Positions 38,507 through 48,194 of a DNA stretch of 64,000 bases are shown here, one piece after another (positions within the stretch are counted from its first letter, which is position 1; the number at the start of each line of letters is the position of its first letter). This DNA comes from Cellvibrionaceae bacterium 1162T.S.0a.05 (GTDB lineage: Bacteria > Pseudomonadota > Gammaproteobacteria > Pseudomonadales > Cellvibrionaceae). The notes under the pieces were generated by a model. The model saw only the letters and a program-made list of their open reading frames with translations, made no database searches and was not told the DNA's origin. The DNA lies in contig LANB01000001.1 in assembly GCA_000964245.1 (NCBI GenBank), positions 3,413,501 to 3,477,500 on the forward strand, in the 5' to 3' direction. The position numbers were made by a program, and so were the translations under genes.

Positions 38507-39409
38507 TTATAACTCGACTTCAGCTCTTTTCATTAATTGCTCGGCATCGGATATTGCGGTTTCATTTTCACCTTGACCAATCACCCAATAATAACTGGCT
38601 TTGTGTAACTGCATGGCCTGTTGTTGGCGATATTGATTGACGTGAGCCACATCAATATTGGAAAGCGTCGCGGTAATATCCGCAGCTTGCTTCCAGGTTT
38701 TTGCTGCCAGTGCATGGCGTACGCCATTGGCATAGGCATAACCCGCTTGCTCGTGCATACGGCCACTTATCTTCAGCATTTCGAACGCCAGTTCATGTGT
38801 CGTTTTTTTCAAGGAGGCGTCAGTTTGTGCTTCGGCTGCATTAATCATTGCTTTGCCATAGTCATAAAGCATGTTACCGATTTTTAAGGTGTCTTCCGAA
38901 TAATCCCGCCAGGATTTTTCAGCTTCGGCAGCATCTTGTAAGGCAAGGTGGGAATTGACTACTTGTTTTTGTGTATTAAATAAGTGGTCGGAATTAATGT
39001 CGATCAAGTGGGCATAGTGAATCGCTTTGTCCCAGGCGCTAATATTGACTTTGTCCTGAAGCATATCGAGATCTTTATGTAAGGACCAATACAACACGGC
39101 AATGCGATAATTCAATTTAACAATCTGGTCTTCTGAAACAACGTCCTTACTTTCGAGATCAATACTTAAGGGAAGGCGATTCGCTTGCGGACCATGAATG
39201 GAACAAAAACCCTGAGGGCTGTAATCATTTTTTGCTGTGCAAGAGGCAACGATTTGTTTCTCCTTTTCAATACAAATTGACTTCCATGAATCAACAGGCA
39301 AATTTGAGCAGTCACAAGTGACTGTGGCGCAGGCGCTTTGTGCAGACGCTGAAAAAGCGAATACAACAAGACACAGTGCGGCAAGGGCATGGAGTAGGAG
39401 CTTGTGCAT
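38507..39409 (-). CDS. Secreted helical protein of unknown function
   Basis: 300 residues; I do not recognise the family. A signal peptide (MHKLLLHALAALCLVVFAFS, cleaved after SASAQ) is followed by a cysteine-rich segment with six or seven cysteines within residues 25-70 (SACATVTCDCSN, SICIEKE, SCTAKN, GFCSIHG). The rest, about 90-300, is predicted alpha-helical and TPR-like in look. GAGGAAAC lies just before the ATG. It is probably monocistronic and periplasmic or extracellular. Confidence 0.75.
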   Translation of the reverse strand: MHKLLLHALAALCLVVFAFSASAQSACATVTCDCSNLPVDSWKSICIEKEKQIVASCTAKNDYSPQGFCSIHGPQANRLPLSIDLESKDVVSEDQIVKLNYRIAVLYWSLHKDLDMLQDKVNISAWDKAIHYAHLIDINSDHLFNTQKQVVNSHLALQDAAEAEKSWRDYSEDTLKIGNMLYDYGKAMINAAEAQTDASLKKTTHELAFEMLKISGRMHEQAGYAYANGVRHALAAKTWKQAADITATLSNIDVAHVNQYRQQQAMQLHKASYYWVIGQGENETAISDAEQLMKRAEVEL

Positions 39410-39833
39410 GTTGTTTCCTCGTTCGTTTTAAATGTGTGACTTTAATTGTTCTTAATAACCAGACTCATCGTGGAATCAATCATTGTTATAAACTGAATAA
39501 ATGCGAATAAAAATGTCTTAATCCCCTGGTGGTTACTGTAATTATGTGGAAGGTAACGACAACTCGCCAATTCAGCTTATGCGCTTTGGTTGCATTAATC
39601 TACGGAAATAGGGGTAAAAACGTAGACTTTATTGCTATTAAATTTTTCATTTAATAATGAAAAAAAATAAAAAATGGCAAGTCAGGATTAGATGGTTCTA
39701 AAGCGGGGACAAACGGCGTAATCGTTAAAAATGAAGGGGGTGTGGTATACAAGTTCAAGTATTTGTTTGGCAAAAAAACGCACCCGGTTTTCAAACTGTA
39801 GTGAAAGCCAGGTGCGAATTCTGCTCGGGAAAA
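39410..39833. other. 424-base gap between two secreted-protein genes
   Basis: AT-rich and non-coding. Apart from a small dyad at about 39644-39663 (TTTTTCATT - TAA - TAATGAAAAA), which could be a promoter-side hairpin, I see nothing to annotate. The promoter of the helical secreted protein must lie at its left end. Confidence 0.4.
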
Positions 39834-41450
39834 TTACATTTCCAGATGATCAAAAATGCCATTGAGGTTATTGTCACGGAACACAGTATCTCCTGACACC
39901 AGGCCGGGTAATTCGATGTTGCTACCAAAATTCCAGACTGGCTCTTCAGCAGTGTTGAGGTAGCTATCCCAGTTGTCATACACGGTTTCAGTTGCACACG
40001 ACGTGTCTGTTGCAGATGTTGGGCAGCGCAATGCTTCCAGCGATAAACCTGTTACTTCGCGCGCGATGCTATCGCCGGCACCAATGGCGGGCAAACTGGA
40101 ATCGCTGCCATCAGCGGCAAAGTAGTTTCTCAATAGAAAAATACCATCGTAGTCGTTGCCGTTGTTCTCGCGGAGCAGGCCAATAAATTGCCCTTCCTCA
40201 TTGTTCGACAGGGTTTCGACTTCGCCGGTGCTGTAATTGCCTTCTATCGCCTCGATCTCCGAATTGGCGTTGTAGGAGAGAAGGCCGATAAACCCACCCG
40301 CCGTTTGATCGGCGATGACTGTGCCACTGGCAAAACTCGACTTGAGTTCTGCGCCCGCAATAAAGCCCACGAAGCCACCTACGGCACTTGCGTCACTCGT
40401 GACATCACCGATGGCAGCACTGTTAAGAATCGTGGTTTGTACGGCATAACCCACTGCGCCGCCGACATATTGACTTCCTTGCACCGCCATACTTGAGAAA
40501 GCCCCGTCAACTGTGCTAAAGAGGTTCAAAGAGCCCGTGATGCCGCCCACATAACTGCCCGTGGATGACACGCTGCCGGCACTGCTCAGGTTGGAATGTT
40601 GCTGGCGAGCGATGGATCCACATATGCCGCCGGCATAGTCGCCGTGCGCGCTTACGTCGCCCTCGACATGGACGTTTTTCAAGATCGCGTCATTGGTGTT
40701 TCCACAGAGTAAGCCTACGAAGCGATTGCCTTCGACTGACACCAGGGGGCCGTTAATGTGGACGTTTTGGATGTGTTCCTCCTCGATATAGATCGAGCCC
40801 GAAATACACGCGAATAAACCGACCCATTCCGTTTCAGGGCGTGCAATATAGAGATTCCTGATTGAATAGCCATTGCCATTAAATATGCCTTTGAAACAAG
40901 AGTTGGGATCGAGTTGGGTGCCTATGGGAAACCACCCGCGATTGCTGCCATCGCGATCGTAGTCAAACCAGTCGTCATTCTCGTCCATAAACCCGTCACC
41001 ATTGGTGTCGAAGTCGAGATCCTGAGTGAGTTCATAGCCGGAACACAATTCAGGGCAGCCCTCGGATGAACTCTCATCGTCGTGATTGGTCAAGGCCGAA
41101 CCATCGAGTTCGTTTCGCACCCAGTCCAGTTTTTCCAGACTATCCAATTCAATCAATCCATCATTGTCATCGTCGACATCAATAGAATTAATGACACCGT
41201 CGTTATCCAGATCGCAATCCGGGTCTGCTTCGCACGCGTTTCCGCCAGAACTCGAACTGCTTGAGCCCGATGTGCTTGTTGAGGAGGAGCTGCTTGTTGA
41301 AGAGGAGCTTGCAGAGGAGGAGCTACTTGCACTGGAAGAGGCGCTGCTATTACTGGAAGATCCAATATTTGGGCTGGAACCACCGCCTCCGCCACAACCA
41401 CTCAGTACAAGAGTCAGGGCCAGAAAAATCAGTGTAAAAAAGTAAGGCAT
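39834..41450 (-). CDS. Lipoprotein with polyserine linker, calcium-repeat-like and GLUG-like repeats
   Basis: 538-residue surface or periplasmic lipoprotein. Signal and lipobox (LTLVLSGCGGGGG) lead into a polyserine linker of about 45 residues, then an acidic thrombospondin-3-like stretch (DPDCDLDNDGVINSIDVDDD). From about residue 190 come repeated GLUG-like units such as FVGLLCGN, YAGGICGS, YVGGITGS, FVGFIAG and FIGLLS, as found in adhesins. The C terminus ends with another DNNLNGIFDHLEM acidic motif. Polyserine linkers are common in Cellvibrionaceae carbohydrate-active proteins; no catalytic domain is visible, so adhesion is the best guess. Confidence 0.8.
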   Translation of the reverse strand: MPYFFTLIFLALTLVLSGCGGGGGSSPNIGSSSNSSASSSASSSSSASSSSTSSSSSTSTSGSSSSSSGGNACEADPDCDLDNDGVINSIDVDDDNDGLIELDSLEKLDWVRNELDGSALTNHDDESSSEGCPELCSGYELTQDLDFDTNGDGFMDENDDWFDYDRDGSNRGWFPIGTQLDPNSCFKGIFNGNGYSIRNLYIARPETEWVGLFACISGSIYIEEEHIQNVHINGPLVSVEGNRFVGLLCGNTNDAILKNVHVEGDVSAHGDYAGGICGSIARQQHSNLSSAGSVSSTGSYVGGITGSLNLFSTVDGAFSSMAVQGSQYVGGAVGYAVQTTILNSAAIGDVTSDASAVGGFVGFIAGAELKSSFASGTVIADQTAGGFIGLLSYNANSEIEAIEGNYSTGEVETLSNNEEGQFIGLLRENNGNDYDGIFLLRNYFAADGSDSSLPAIGAGDSIAREVTGLSLEALRCPTSATDTSCATETVYDNWDSYLNTAEEPVWNFGSNIELPGLVSGDTVFRDNNLNGIFDHLEM

Positions 41451-41560
41451 GTGTCTGTGTCCTTGTTGTTATTTGTCTTTGTAAGGAACAGGGTAAGTAA
41501 GATTTCCCTGCAAATATGCAGACTAATTAACAAAAAATAAGTAGGACACAGGCTCAAACG

Positions 41561-43087
41561 TTAAATTTCACGTTCGTGCAGTTGTAAATTAATGACGCGC
41601 ACCGCTGCGAGAATGGCAGCGAATACCTGGTTGGCGTGTATGCCACGGGTTTTGGTGTTGCGCTGACCGGTTTTCCAGGTGATGGAACACTCGGTGAGTG
41701 CATTGGTTTCGCCACCCTTGGGAATACGAATTTCGTAGTTTTCCAATTTGGGAAGTTGGTAGTCTACGTTCTTGAGGACCTTATTGATCGCGTCAACGAA
41801 AGCATCAAAACCGCCGTTACCGGTGCCCGAGCTTTTGTATTGCTTACCTTCAAGTTCCACTTTCAAACTCACCGTTGACTCAAGGTCCATGCCACTGGTG
41901 GTGGTGCAATCCAGCAGGGTGATGTGGTTGTAATCGTTGCTTTCCAGAACGTCGGCAATAATAAAAGGCAAATCGTCGACCGTAATGCTTTGCTTGGAAT
42001 CGCCCAGCTTAACAATGCGTTTAAGTACCTTTGCCTGGTTTTCCGGGCTCAAACTTAAATCCAGCGCTTCCAGGTTTTTAATTAGTGAGGCTTTGCCGCT
42101 CATTTTGCCGAGCGCATAACTGCGCTTGCGGTCGAAGCGCTCGGGGCGTAACTGGCTTTCGTACAGGCCCCCTTTGTGGTCGCCATCGGCGTGAATGCCC
42201 GCTGTTTGTGTGAATACATCCTGGCCGACAATGGGCGCATTATCAGAAACCCACTTGCCGGAAAAATTCGCAACCATTTTACTCAAATCAAAAATATGAT
42301 TTTCATTGATGGTCAGTTCTACTCCCATCTTGTCTTTCAGTACCACGGCAACTTCTGCCAGTGAAGCATTGCCGGCGCGCTCGCCCAAACAATTGACTGT
42401 GCAGTGAATGCCGCCCGCACCCGCTTGCACTGCGGCCATCACATTTGCTGTTGCAAGCCCGTAATCATTGTGAGGGTGAAAATCAAAATGTTTGCCCGGG
42501 TGACGATCGCACATATCCTTGACGGCAGCGTAGACCTCTTCCGGTGAGAGCACACCGAGCGTGTCGGGAAGTAAAAAACGCTTGATGGGCAAGTCGATCA
42601 CCGCCGCCATCAAACCAAAAACATAATCGGGGCTGTCCTTGTAACCGTTGGACCAATCCTCGAGATACATATTGACATTCAGCCCTTGGGAAACGGCATA
42701 TTCCACAGTTTGGCGAATGTCAGCCACGTGTTCTTCAAGGCTTTTTTTGAGTTGGGTTCGGCAATGCAATTCACTGCCTTTGGTGAGTAAATTAAGGGTG
42801 CCTGCACCGGATGCGACAATCCAGTCTGCGCTGCGCTTGTGATCGACAAAACCCAGTACTTCAATGCGTTCAACGAGCTTATATTTCTTCGCCCATTCGC
42901 TTAATGCATGCACACTCTTCTGTTCACCCTCTGAAACACAGGCAGATGCCACCTCAATACGGTCCACACCGAGCTTTTGCAGCAGGGCTTTGGCAATACT
43001 GAGTTTCTCCTCGGGGGAAAACGACACACCACGGGTTTGTTCACCGTCACGCAGCGTGGTGTCCATGATTTCAATGTGTTTGTGCAC
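41561..43087 (-). CDS. cimA: Citramalate synthase-like enzyme (LeuA-type, with C-terminal regulatory domain)
   Basis: 508-residue HMGL/DRE-TIM condensing enzyme. The catalytic start is EIMDTTLRDGEQTRGVSFS; metal ligands are in DFHPHNDYGLA and NCLGERAGNASL. LNLLTKGS and NMYLEDWSNGYKDSPDYV, and the C-terminal regulatory domain ending in ALTECSITWKTG, follow the spirochaete citramalate synthase (Leptospira CimA) pattern more closely than classical LeuA. Predicted reaction: pyruvate plus acetyl-CoA to citramalate; 2-isopropylmalate synthase is the alternative. GTG 43087 has AGGA 6 bases upstream. Confidence 0.8.
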   Translation of the reverse strand: MHKHIEIMDTTLRDGEQTRGVSFSPEEKLSIAKALLQKLGVDRIEVASACVSEGEQKSVHALSEWAKKYKLVERIEVLGFVDHKRSADWIVASGAGTLNLLTKGSELHCRTQLKKSLEEHVADIRQTVEYAVSQGLNVNMYLEDWSNGYKDSPDYVFGLMAAVIDLPIKRFLLPDTLGVLSPEEVYAAVKDMCDRHPGKHFDFHPHNDYGLATANVMAAVQAGAGGIHCTVNCLGERAGNASLAEVAVVLKDKMGVELTINENHIFDLSKMVANFSGKWVSDNAPIVGQDVFTQTAGIHADGDHKGGLYESQLRPERFDRKRSYALGKMSGKASLIKNLEALDLSLSPENQAKVLKRIVKLGDSKQSITVDDLPFIIADVLESNDYNHITLLDCTTTSGMDLESTVSLKVELEGKQYKSSGTGNGGFDAFVDAINKVLKNVDYQLPKLENYEIRIPKGGETNALTECSITWKTGQRNTKTRGIHANQVFAAILAAVRVINLQLHEREI

Positions 43088-43205
43088 GTGGATTCCTGAG
43101 CCAGGGTCAATAGGGCGGCGGATTATAGCACTTTCACCGGTCCGGGGCAGTGGCAGTGCGGGTTGCGCTTGCCTATGCTTAAGGGAGAAAAAAAGGATCC
43201 TACGC

Positions 43206-44183
43206 ATGATTGAAGTTGTAGTCGGTAGCGTCATGGCAGGGCCGGTGGCCACCTGTAAAAAAGGCATGCTTTTAACCGAGTTGGTCCAGAGTATGCAGCA
43301 AGGTCGTCGCTCCTGTGTGGTGGTGATAGAAGATAATAAACCGGTCGGCATAGTTACCGAGCGCGATTTGGTGGGTTTGCTAAATCGCAGCCTGAACGGA
43401 GAGAAACATTTAAAAGAAGCGCAGGTGGCCGAGATCATGACCGGGCCGCCCGTGACTGTGCACGAATTAACACCACTGTTTGATGCCTTGGTAATTACCC
43501 AAACCCAGGGTTTCCGCCATCTCCCTGTCGTGGATGACAATGGCTATCTGGTTGGAATCCTGACTTACTCGGATTTGGCCTGCGCCTACGAGAGCATTAT
43601 GAATACGCAGCGCCGCGCACTCGAGGAAGAGGTGGGCAATAAAACGCGTTATTTAAAGGAAATCAACCAACAACTCAAAACCCTCTCTATGCAGGACGCT
43701 TTATTGGGTATTGGCAATCGCCGCGCAATGGAAGTGGATGTGGCCTACACCCACAAAGCGGCAAGCGAACAAAGCGGCGACTATGCGCTGGTGCTGTTTG
43801 ATGTCGACCATTTCAAACAGTACAACGATATTTACGGCCACCAGGCGGGAGACGATGCGTTGAAAAAAGTCACAGAAGCAATCAAGGCCTGCATTCGCAC
43901 CACGGATCGCGTCTACCGCTATGGTGGCGAAGAACTTTTGTTACTTATGGCTGGCACCTCACAGAGCCACGCCAAAGAAATTGCAGAACGCACCGTAAAA
44001 ATGTTGAGTGAACTTGGAATTCCCCATGAGAAAGGGGAAGACTCGGTACTTACCGTCAGTGCAGGTGTTGGCAGTTTCAAAACGGTCAATGCCAACGAGT
44101 GGGATCAGGTTTTAAAACGCGCAGACACGGCCTTATACGAAGCAAAATCATCCGGCCGTAATCAGGTCAGAGAAGCGAAGTGA
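43206..44183 (+). CDS. Diguanylate cyclase with paired CBS domains
   Basis: 325-residue soluble c-di-GMP synthase. Two CBS motifs (about 3-60 and 70-130: VGIVTERDLVGLL, LVGILTYSDLACAY) probably sense a nucleotide; a helix links them to a GGDEF domain (about 165-325). The active-site motif is RYGGEELLLL, an accepted functional variant, and the inhibitory I-site RTTD lies five residues before it, so product feedback is likely. ATG 43206 has AAGGAT upstream. Its last bases overlap the next start (GTGA, 4 bases). Confidence 0.92.
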   Translation: MIEVVVGSVMAGPVATCKKGMLLTELVQSMQQGRRSCVVVIEDNKPVGIVTERDLVGLLNRSLNGEKHLKEAQVAEIMTGPPVTVHELTPLFDALVITQTQGFRHLPVVDDNGYLVGILTYSDLACAYESIMNTQRRALEEEVGNKTRYLKEINQQLKTLSMQDALLGIGNRRAMEVDVAYTHKAASEQSGDYALVLFDVDHFKQYNDIYGHQAGDDALKKVTEAIKACIRTTDRVYRYGGEELLLLMAGTSQSHAKEIAERTVKMLSELGIPHEKGEDSVLTVSAGVGSFKTVNANEWDQVLKRADTALYEAKSSGRNQVREAK

Positions 44184-45421
44184 AAAAGTCGCAGTGCGTG
44201 TTAGCACTTGCTGTTTTCTTCATCGCTTTGTTTTCAGGGCTCGCCCCCGTTTGCCTTGCGGAAAAAATTACTTTTTACAGCAATCGCGCGGACCTGGTAG
44301 AAAAAGGCCACTTCGCACGCTGGCAAAAAGAATTCAAAAAAATTAAACCGCGTATCGACGTTGAGGTGCGAGTTCTCGAACGCTATAACCAGGAGATGCT
44401 GGCCAGAATCTCACGTGGGGATTACGGAGACGTCTTATTGCTGCCTGCCGAACTGCCGCGTTTTGCATGGCCCAATTATTTTTTAGCACTCGATGATTTA
44501 CAGGCGGAAAAGCAACTGTACTTTAACGATAAGTGGCAATATCAGGGCCGCAGCTATGCACTTGCACTCGGTGCAACAGTCGATGGCTTAATTTACAACA
44601 AGCCTTTGTTTGAAAAACACCAACTGGCACCGCCCACCACGCGAAGCGAACTTTTACGTTTGGCAAAGACGTTAAAAAGTCAGGGGGTGACGCCCTTTGC
44701 TTTGAATGTTGCCGCAGCCTGGCCGCTGCAACAATGGGAACACGCTGCATTGGTAATTGCTCAAGAGGGGGATTATTTTTCCCGCTTTAGCAATACAGGC
44801 ACACAGGCGACGCCCTTTGATAACCAAAGCGCATACGCTCAAGCCTTGACGCTGGCACGCAATCTTTTCGATGAGGGTTTGAGCGAAGCGAGTATTACTC
44901 GCGATTATTGGCAGCAAAGCAAAGCAGAATTTGCGCAAGGAAACATTGCCATGCTCTATATGGGCAGTTGGGTACTTCCGCAATTGCTTGAACAGGGCAT
45001 CAGCCTGGAGCAAGTCGGCTTTGTTCCTATGCCCTTGATGGAAAACCAGGGTAGCCCCGTACTCCTCTCGGCAAACTGGGGGGTGGCGATTAATAAAAAC
45101 ACACCCAACCCGCTTTCGAGTAAAGCGTGGTTACGCTTTCTACTGTTCGAATCGGATTATCCCGAAGTTTCGGGTTTATTGCCGGTTGATAAAAAACGTG
45201 AAAGTGCGTTGGCGCCTCTACAAGCTATGTTTGCACACAAGGTGAGTTTATTGCTCAAGGAAGATTACAGCCCGGAATTTTTAAGAATGGCAAATAAAGT
45301 CGGGCTCGATGTTCAGGCAGGCAACAGTATCCGCAACATTTTGATAAACCCCGATTTTTATTTCAGCCTTGAAGTATGGAAGGCGCGTTGGCAACACGCA
45401 CAAAACGGAAGCGAAGGCTGA
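44180..45421 (+). CDS. Periplasmic solute-binding protein (sugar-type, family 1)
   Basis: 413-residue secreted binding protein with an N-terminal signal peptide ending near PVCLAEKI. Its pattern follows ABC-type sugar-binding proteins: [71 protein letters not shown]. No permease or ATPase gene is adjacent. It starts at GTG 44180, overlapping the cyclase stop by 4 bases, and its TGA overlaps the chemoreceptor ATG by one base. It therefore more likely delivers a ligand signal to the chemoreceptor than a nutrient to a transporter. Confidence 0.87.
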   Translation: MKKSQCVLALAVFFIALFSGLAPVCLAEKITFYSNRADLVEKGHFARWQKEFKKIKPRIDVEVRVLERYNQEMLARISRGDYGDVLLLPAELPRFAWPNYFLALDDLQAEKQLYFNDKWQYQGRSYALALGATVDGLIYNKPLFEKHQLAPPTTRSELLRLAKTLKSQGVTPFALNVAAAWPLQQWEHAALVIAQEGDYFSRFSNTGTQATPFDNQSAYAQALTLARNLFDEGLSEASITRDYWQQSKAEFAQGNIAMLYMGSWVLPQLLEQGISLEQVGFVPMPLMENQGSPVLLSANWGVAINKNTPNPLSSKAWLRFLLFESDYPEVSGLLPVDKKRESALAPLQAMFAHKVSLLLKEDYSPEFLRMANKVGLDVQAGNSIRNILINPDFYFSLEVWKARWQHAQNGSEG

Positions 45422-47421
45422 TGGCTGGCTACTACCGTATTCGTCAGCTTCGCGGCAAACTTTTGTTCTTGCTTGGCCTGCAAATAGTGCTCGCTGTGCT
45501 GTTACTCTTCAGTTTGCAGCGCGCCGAAAATGCCAACAAACACTTTCAGGAAGCCGGGCTGGACAGTGCCTTGCACGCAAGCTTGCAAGGCCTTGATGAA
45601 ACCCGGGAACTAGCCGAGGTGTATTCAACAAGTGGGCAGCAACAACAGGACCTTACCCAGGAGCGCAACCAAAGCCTGCAAGCCTTTCGTGAAAAATGGC
45701 AGCACTTTGAAGCCGATATGCGTGATTTACGCTTTACCCTTGAAGGCGACAGTTTAAATTCCCTATGGCTGATCGACTCTCTTATTCACGAAGCGCGTGC
45801 GGCCGAAGATTGGTTGTTGCAAATTCCAGCTCTGGAAAAACCGGCTGATCTGCAACAAGCGGAACGCTACCTGGCTTTTCATTTTGCCAATGTGGAACGA
45901 CGTTTTAATTTATTAAACGCCGATTACCCCAACCTGCGCTCATCGCTGGAAGCTTATGTTGCCGTGTTGGAGCACAATATTCGATCTGAAAGTGGCAGCT
46001 TAAGTTTACAAAAAAAACTTAACGCACAGGCAGGCCTGACTCAGGAACAGCTGCAGGCCATGCAACTGAAGCAACGAAGTGTTGCCGAGCTCTTGCAACA
46101 CTTCGATCAGGTGCGCGAACGATTACAAGCTGAGAATGCAAATGGCGTATCGACAGGTGTGTCTGCAGAAAAGAGCCATTTTCAATTCCTTGGCTTAATG
46201 CTTGCTGTTTTTGTTTTTTGTGTGGTGTTAGCAAGCGTTTATTGGTCCATACAAGCCGGATTCAAACGCAATCTTGGAAAAATTGCGAGCCTTGTTGGCA
46301 GCGGGAAGACCACCGAGCGGAGTGTGACAGCTTTTTCCTCCAATGAACAGCCGACTTACCTGAAAAAATCAGAAAAAAACACGGCCGAAGATTTTGATGA
46401 ACTTGAAGAACACATCAAGCATTTTAAACCTGCGTTTCGCGTTAGTAAGGAAAGTGAAATGCTTCAACATAAATTGCAAACCTGTATGGACAGCATAGAA
46501 CGCCTGACGCGCAAGCATGCAAGCCAGGCTAATGCAGCTGCTGATTTCTCTCCATACACCATAGGAATAAATCAAGAAGCAACGCATTCCAGGCCAACTC
46601 ATTCACCTCACGCGCCGCTACCTTCAAAGCAGGAAAAGAGCAGTCACACTAGAACGGGGCAGGCGGCAGATGCGCTCGCAATGCTCGACCCAGGATTGCA
46701 GGCACACTATAAAGACCTGCAGGAAAACAATTCGACAATTTTAAATTTTGTCGAAAGCACCACCGAAGAGGGGCAGGCCATTCAGGGTTCGGCAAAGCAG
46801 GGGCAGCAGGTGGTTCAGAAAAACCGGGAATTAATATTCAGCCTTAACAAGGAAATCACCACAGCCGAAACCGCCATTGACGACTTACTCACACACACCG
46901 GCAAAATTGAAAAAATTGTTTCCGTCATTCGAGGTATTGCAGACCAAACAAACCTGCTTGCCTTAAATGCGGCTATTGAAGCAGCGCGAGCGGGCGAGCA
47001 GGGCAGGGGCTTTGCCGTTGTTGCAGATGAAGTACGTGCACTGGCCAACCTCACGCAAAAAAGCACGGAAGAAATCACACACATGATTGCGGAACTGCAG
47101 AAAAAATCCCAAAGTGCGAATGACATTATGCTGCACAACAAAAGCATTGCGGATGAATGTGTAGCCCATTCCGATGAAACGGCCAGCGCGCTCGATGGCG
47201 TTATTGCGAGCCTTGAGAAGCTCATGCAAGCCAGCGAAAGCATGCTCGGCACAGCAGCAAAACAGCAACACCTTGGAGAAACACTGGTCGTAAAACTGCA
47301 AAGTTGCAGGGCAAGCCAGCCGCGTGAACAGAACACCAATAATGAACTTCAACAACACATAGCCACGCTCAAAAACCTATTGGAAGAACAACAAAAACTG
47401 GCAGCATCATTTGAAATCTGA
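45421..47421 (+). CDS. Methyl-accepting chemotaxis protein
   Basis: 666-residue transmembrane chemoreceptor. TM1 is at about 13-31 ([17 protein letters not shown]), a helical periplasmic region of some 220 residues follows, and TM2 is at about 254-278 ([20 protein letters not shown]). The cytoplasmic signalling hairpin has the invariant core [20 protein letters not shown] and [19 protein letters not shown] near residues 500-540. I see no clear HAMP domain and no CheR-docking pentapeptide at the C terminus. ATG 45421 overlaps the binding-protein stop; the start further upstream is a frame artefact. Confidence 0.92.
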   Translation: MAGYYRIRQLRGKLLFLLGLQIVLAVLLLFSLQRAENANKHFQEAGLDSALHASLQGLDETRELAEVYSTSGQQQQDLTQERNQSLQAFREKWQHFEADMRDLRFTLEGDSLNSLWLIDSLIHEARAAEDWLLQIPALEKPADLQQAERYLAFHFANVERRFNLLNADYPNLRSSLEAYVAVLEHNIRSESGSLSLQKKLNAQAGLTQEQLQAMQLKQRSVAELLQHFDQVRERLQAENANGVSTGVSAEKSHFQFLGLMLAVFVFCVVLASVYWSIQAGFKRNLGKIASLVGSGKTTERSVTAFSSNEQPTYLKKSEKNTAEDFDELEEHIKHFKPAFRVSKESEMLQHKLQTCMDSIERLTRKHASQANAAADFSPYTIGINQEATHSRPTHSPHAPLPSKQEKSSHTRTGQAADALAMLDPGLQAHYKDLQENNSTILNFVESTTEEGQAIQGSAKQGQQVVQKNRELIFSLNKEITTAETAIDDLLTHTGKIEKIVSVIRGIADQTNLLALNAAIEAARAGEQGRGFAVVADEVRALANLTQKSTEEITHMIAELQKKSQSANDIMLHNKSIADECVAHSDETASALDGVIASLEKLMQASESMLGTAAKQQHLGETLVVKLQSCRASQPREQNTNNELQQHIATLKNLLEEQQKLAASFEI

Positions 47422-47459
47422 AGGGGCCGCAATACTCTGCGAATACGTTATAGTGGGCC

Positions 47460-48098
47460 ATGACTGTTCAAAATGATCTATTCGCAGAAAGCACTGCCAT
47501 AAAATTGGATTTGCCTTGTGCCGATGTGACCTGGCACCCCGGCTGGTTAAATGCCGAAAGGGCCAACGCGCTACTCACACAGTTGGCCGATGAGCTGCGT
47601 TGGGAACAACCCGAAATTGTGATTGCGGGCAAACGTATTGCCATTCCGCGCTTGCAAGTGTGGAGCGGCGACAAAGGCGCGGCAATGCGCTATTCCGGTA
47701 TGAATTTCCCTCCCCAGCCCTGGCACCCCGCATTGAGTACCTTGCGCGAAGAGCTGCAGGCTTTCTGCCAAAGCCCCTTCAACAGTGTGCTGGTGAATCT
47801 CTATCGCGATGGTCAAGACAGTGTCAGCTGGCATGCCGACGATGAATATGAGTTGGGCCCGTCACCGGTTATCGCCTCCCTGAGTCTCGGTGCCGAACGC
47901 AGCTTTAAATTTAAGTCTCGAAACAAGACTAGGGAAACACAGGGCTGCAAACCGGCGCACCTGAGTCTCAAAAACGGCGATTTGGTCGTAATGCGGGGCG
48001 GAACGCAGATGCATTGGTTGCATTGCGTGCCAAAATGCGATATTTCTACCCCAAGAAGGATTAATCTGACTTTTCGCGAAATCCGAGTAATGTCATAG
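47460..48098 (+). CDS. alkB: AlkB-like DNA dealkylation dioxygenase
   Basis: 2OG-Fe(II) oxygenase of 212 residues that removes alkyl groups from bases, closer in layout to the ALKBH2/3-like bacterial group than to E. coli AlkB. Iron ligands: His and Asp in SWHADDEYELG and a distal His in the MHWLHCVPK region. The 2-oxoglutarate arginine pair is in PRRINLTFR. SVLVNLYRDGQDSVSWH and IASLSLGAERSFKFK are characteristic. The start ATG 47460 has no strong ribosome-binding site. A stand-alone gene between the chemoreceptor operon and gacA. Confidence 0.9.
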   Translation: MTVQNDLFAESTAIKLDLPCADVTWHPGWLNAERANALLTQLADELRWEQPEIVIAGKRIAIPRLQVWSGDKGAAMRYSGMNFPPQPWHPALSTLREELQAFCQSPFNSVLVNLYRDGQDSVSWHADDEYELGPSPVIASLSLGAERSFKFKSRNKTRETQGCKPAHLSLKNGDLVVMRGGTQMHWLHCVPKCDISTPRRINLTFREIRVMS

Positions 48099-48194
48099 TA
48101 TGCATACACTCTTTGAGCCGAAAAGCAGAATGCAAAAAAATAAAAACAATCCTGATAGCATCCGTCGTCCGTTGTGTTTGCGAGGTATTGAATA

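Noticed and set aside
42864-43205. N-terminal extension of the CBS-GGDEF cyclase
   Set aside because: The open frame upstream lies antisense within the citramalate-synthase gene and lacks family resemblance; ATG 43206 has a good ribosome-binding site.
43088-43540. N-terminal extension of the citramalate-synthase-like protein
   Set aside because: It is antisense to the CBS region of the cyclase; family length and ribosome-binding site support GTG 43087.
46815-47358. Minus-strand genes within the chemoreceptor gene
   Set aside because: Long antisense frames here mirror the biased codons of the conserved signalling domain; no independent start signals or motifs.
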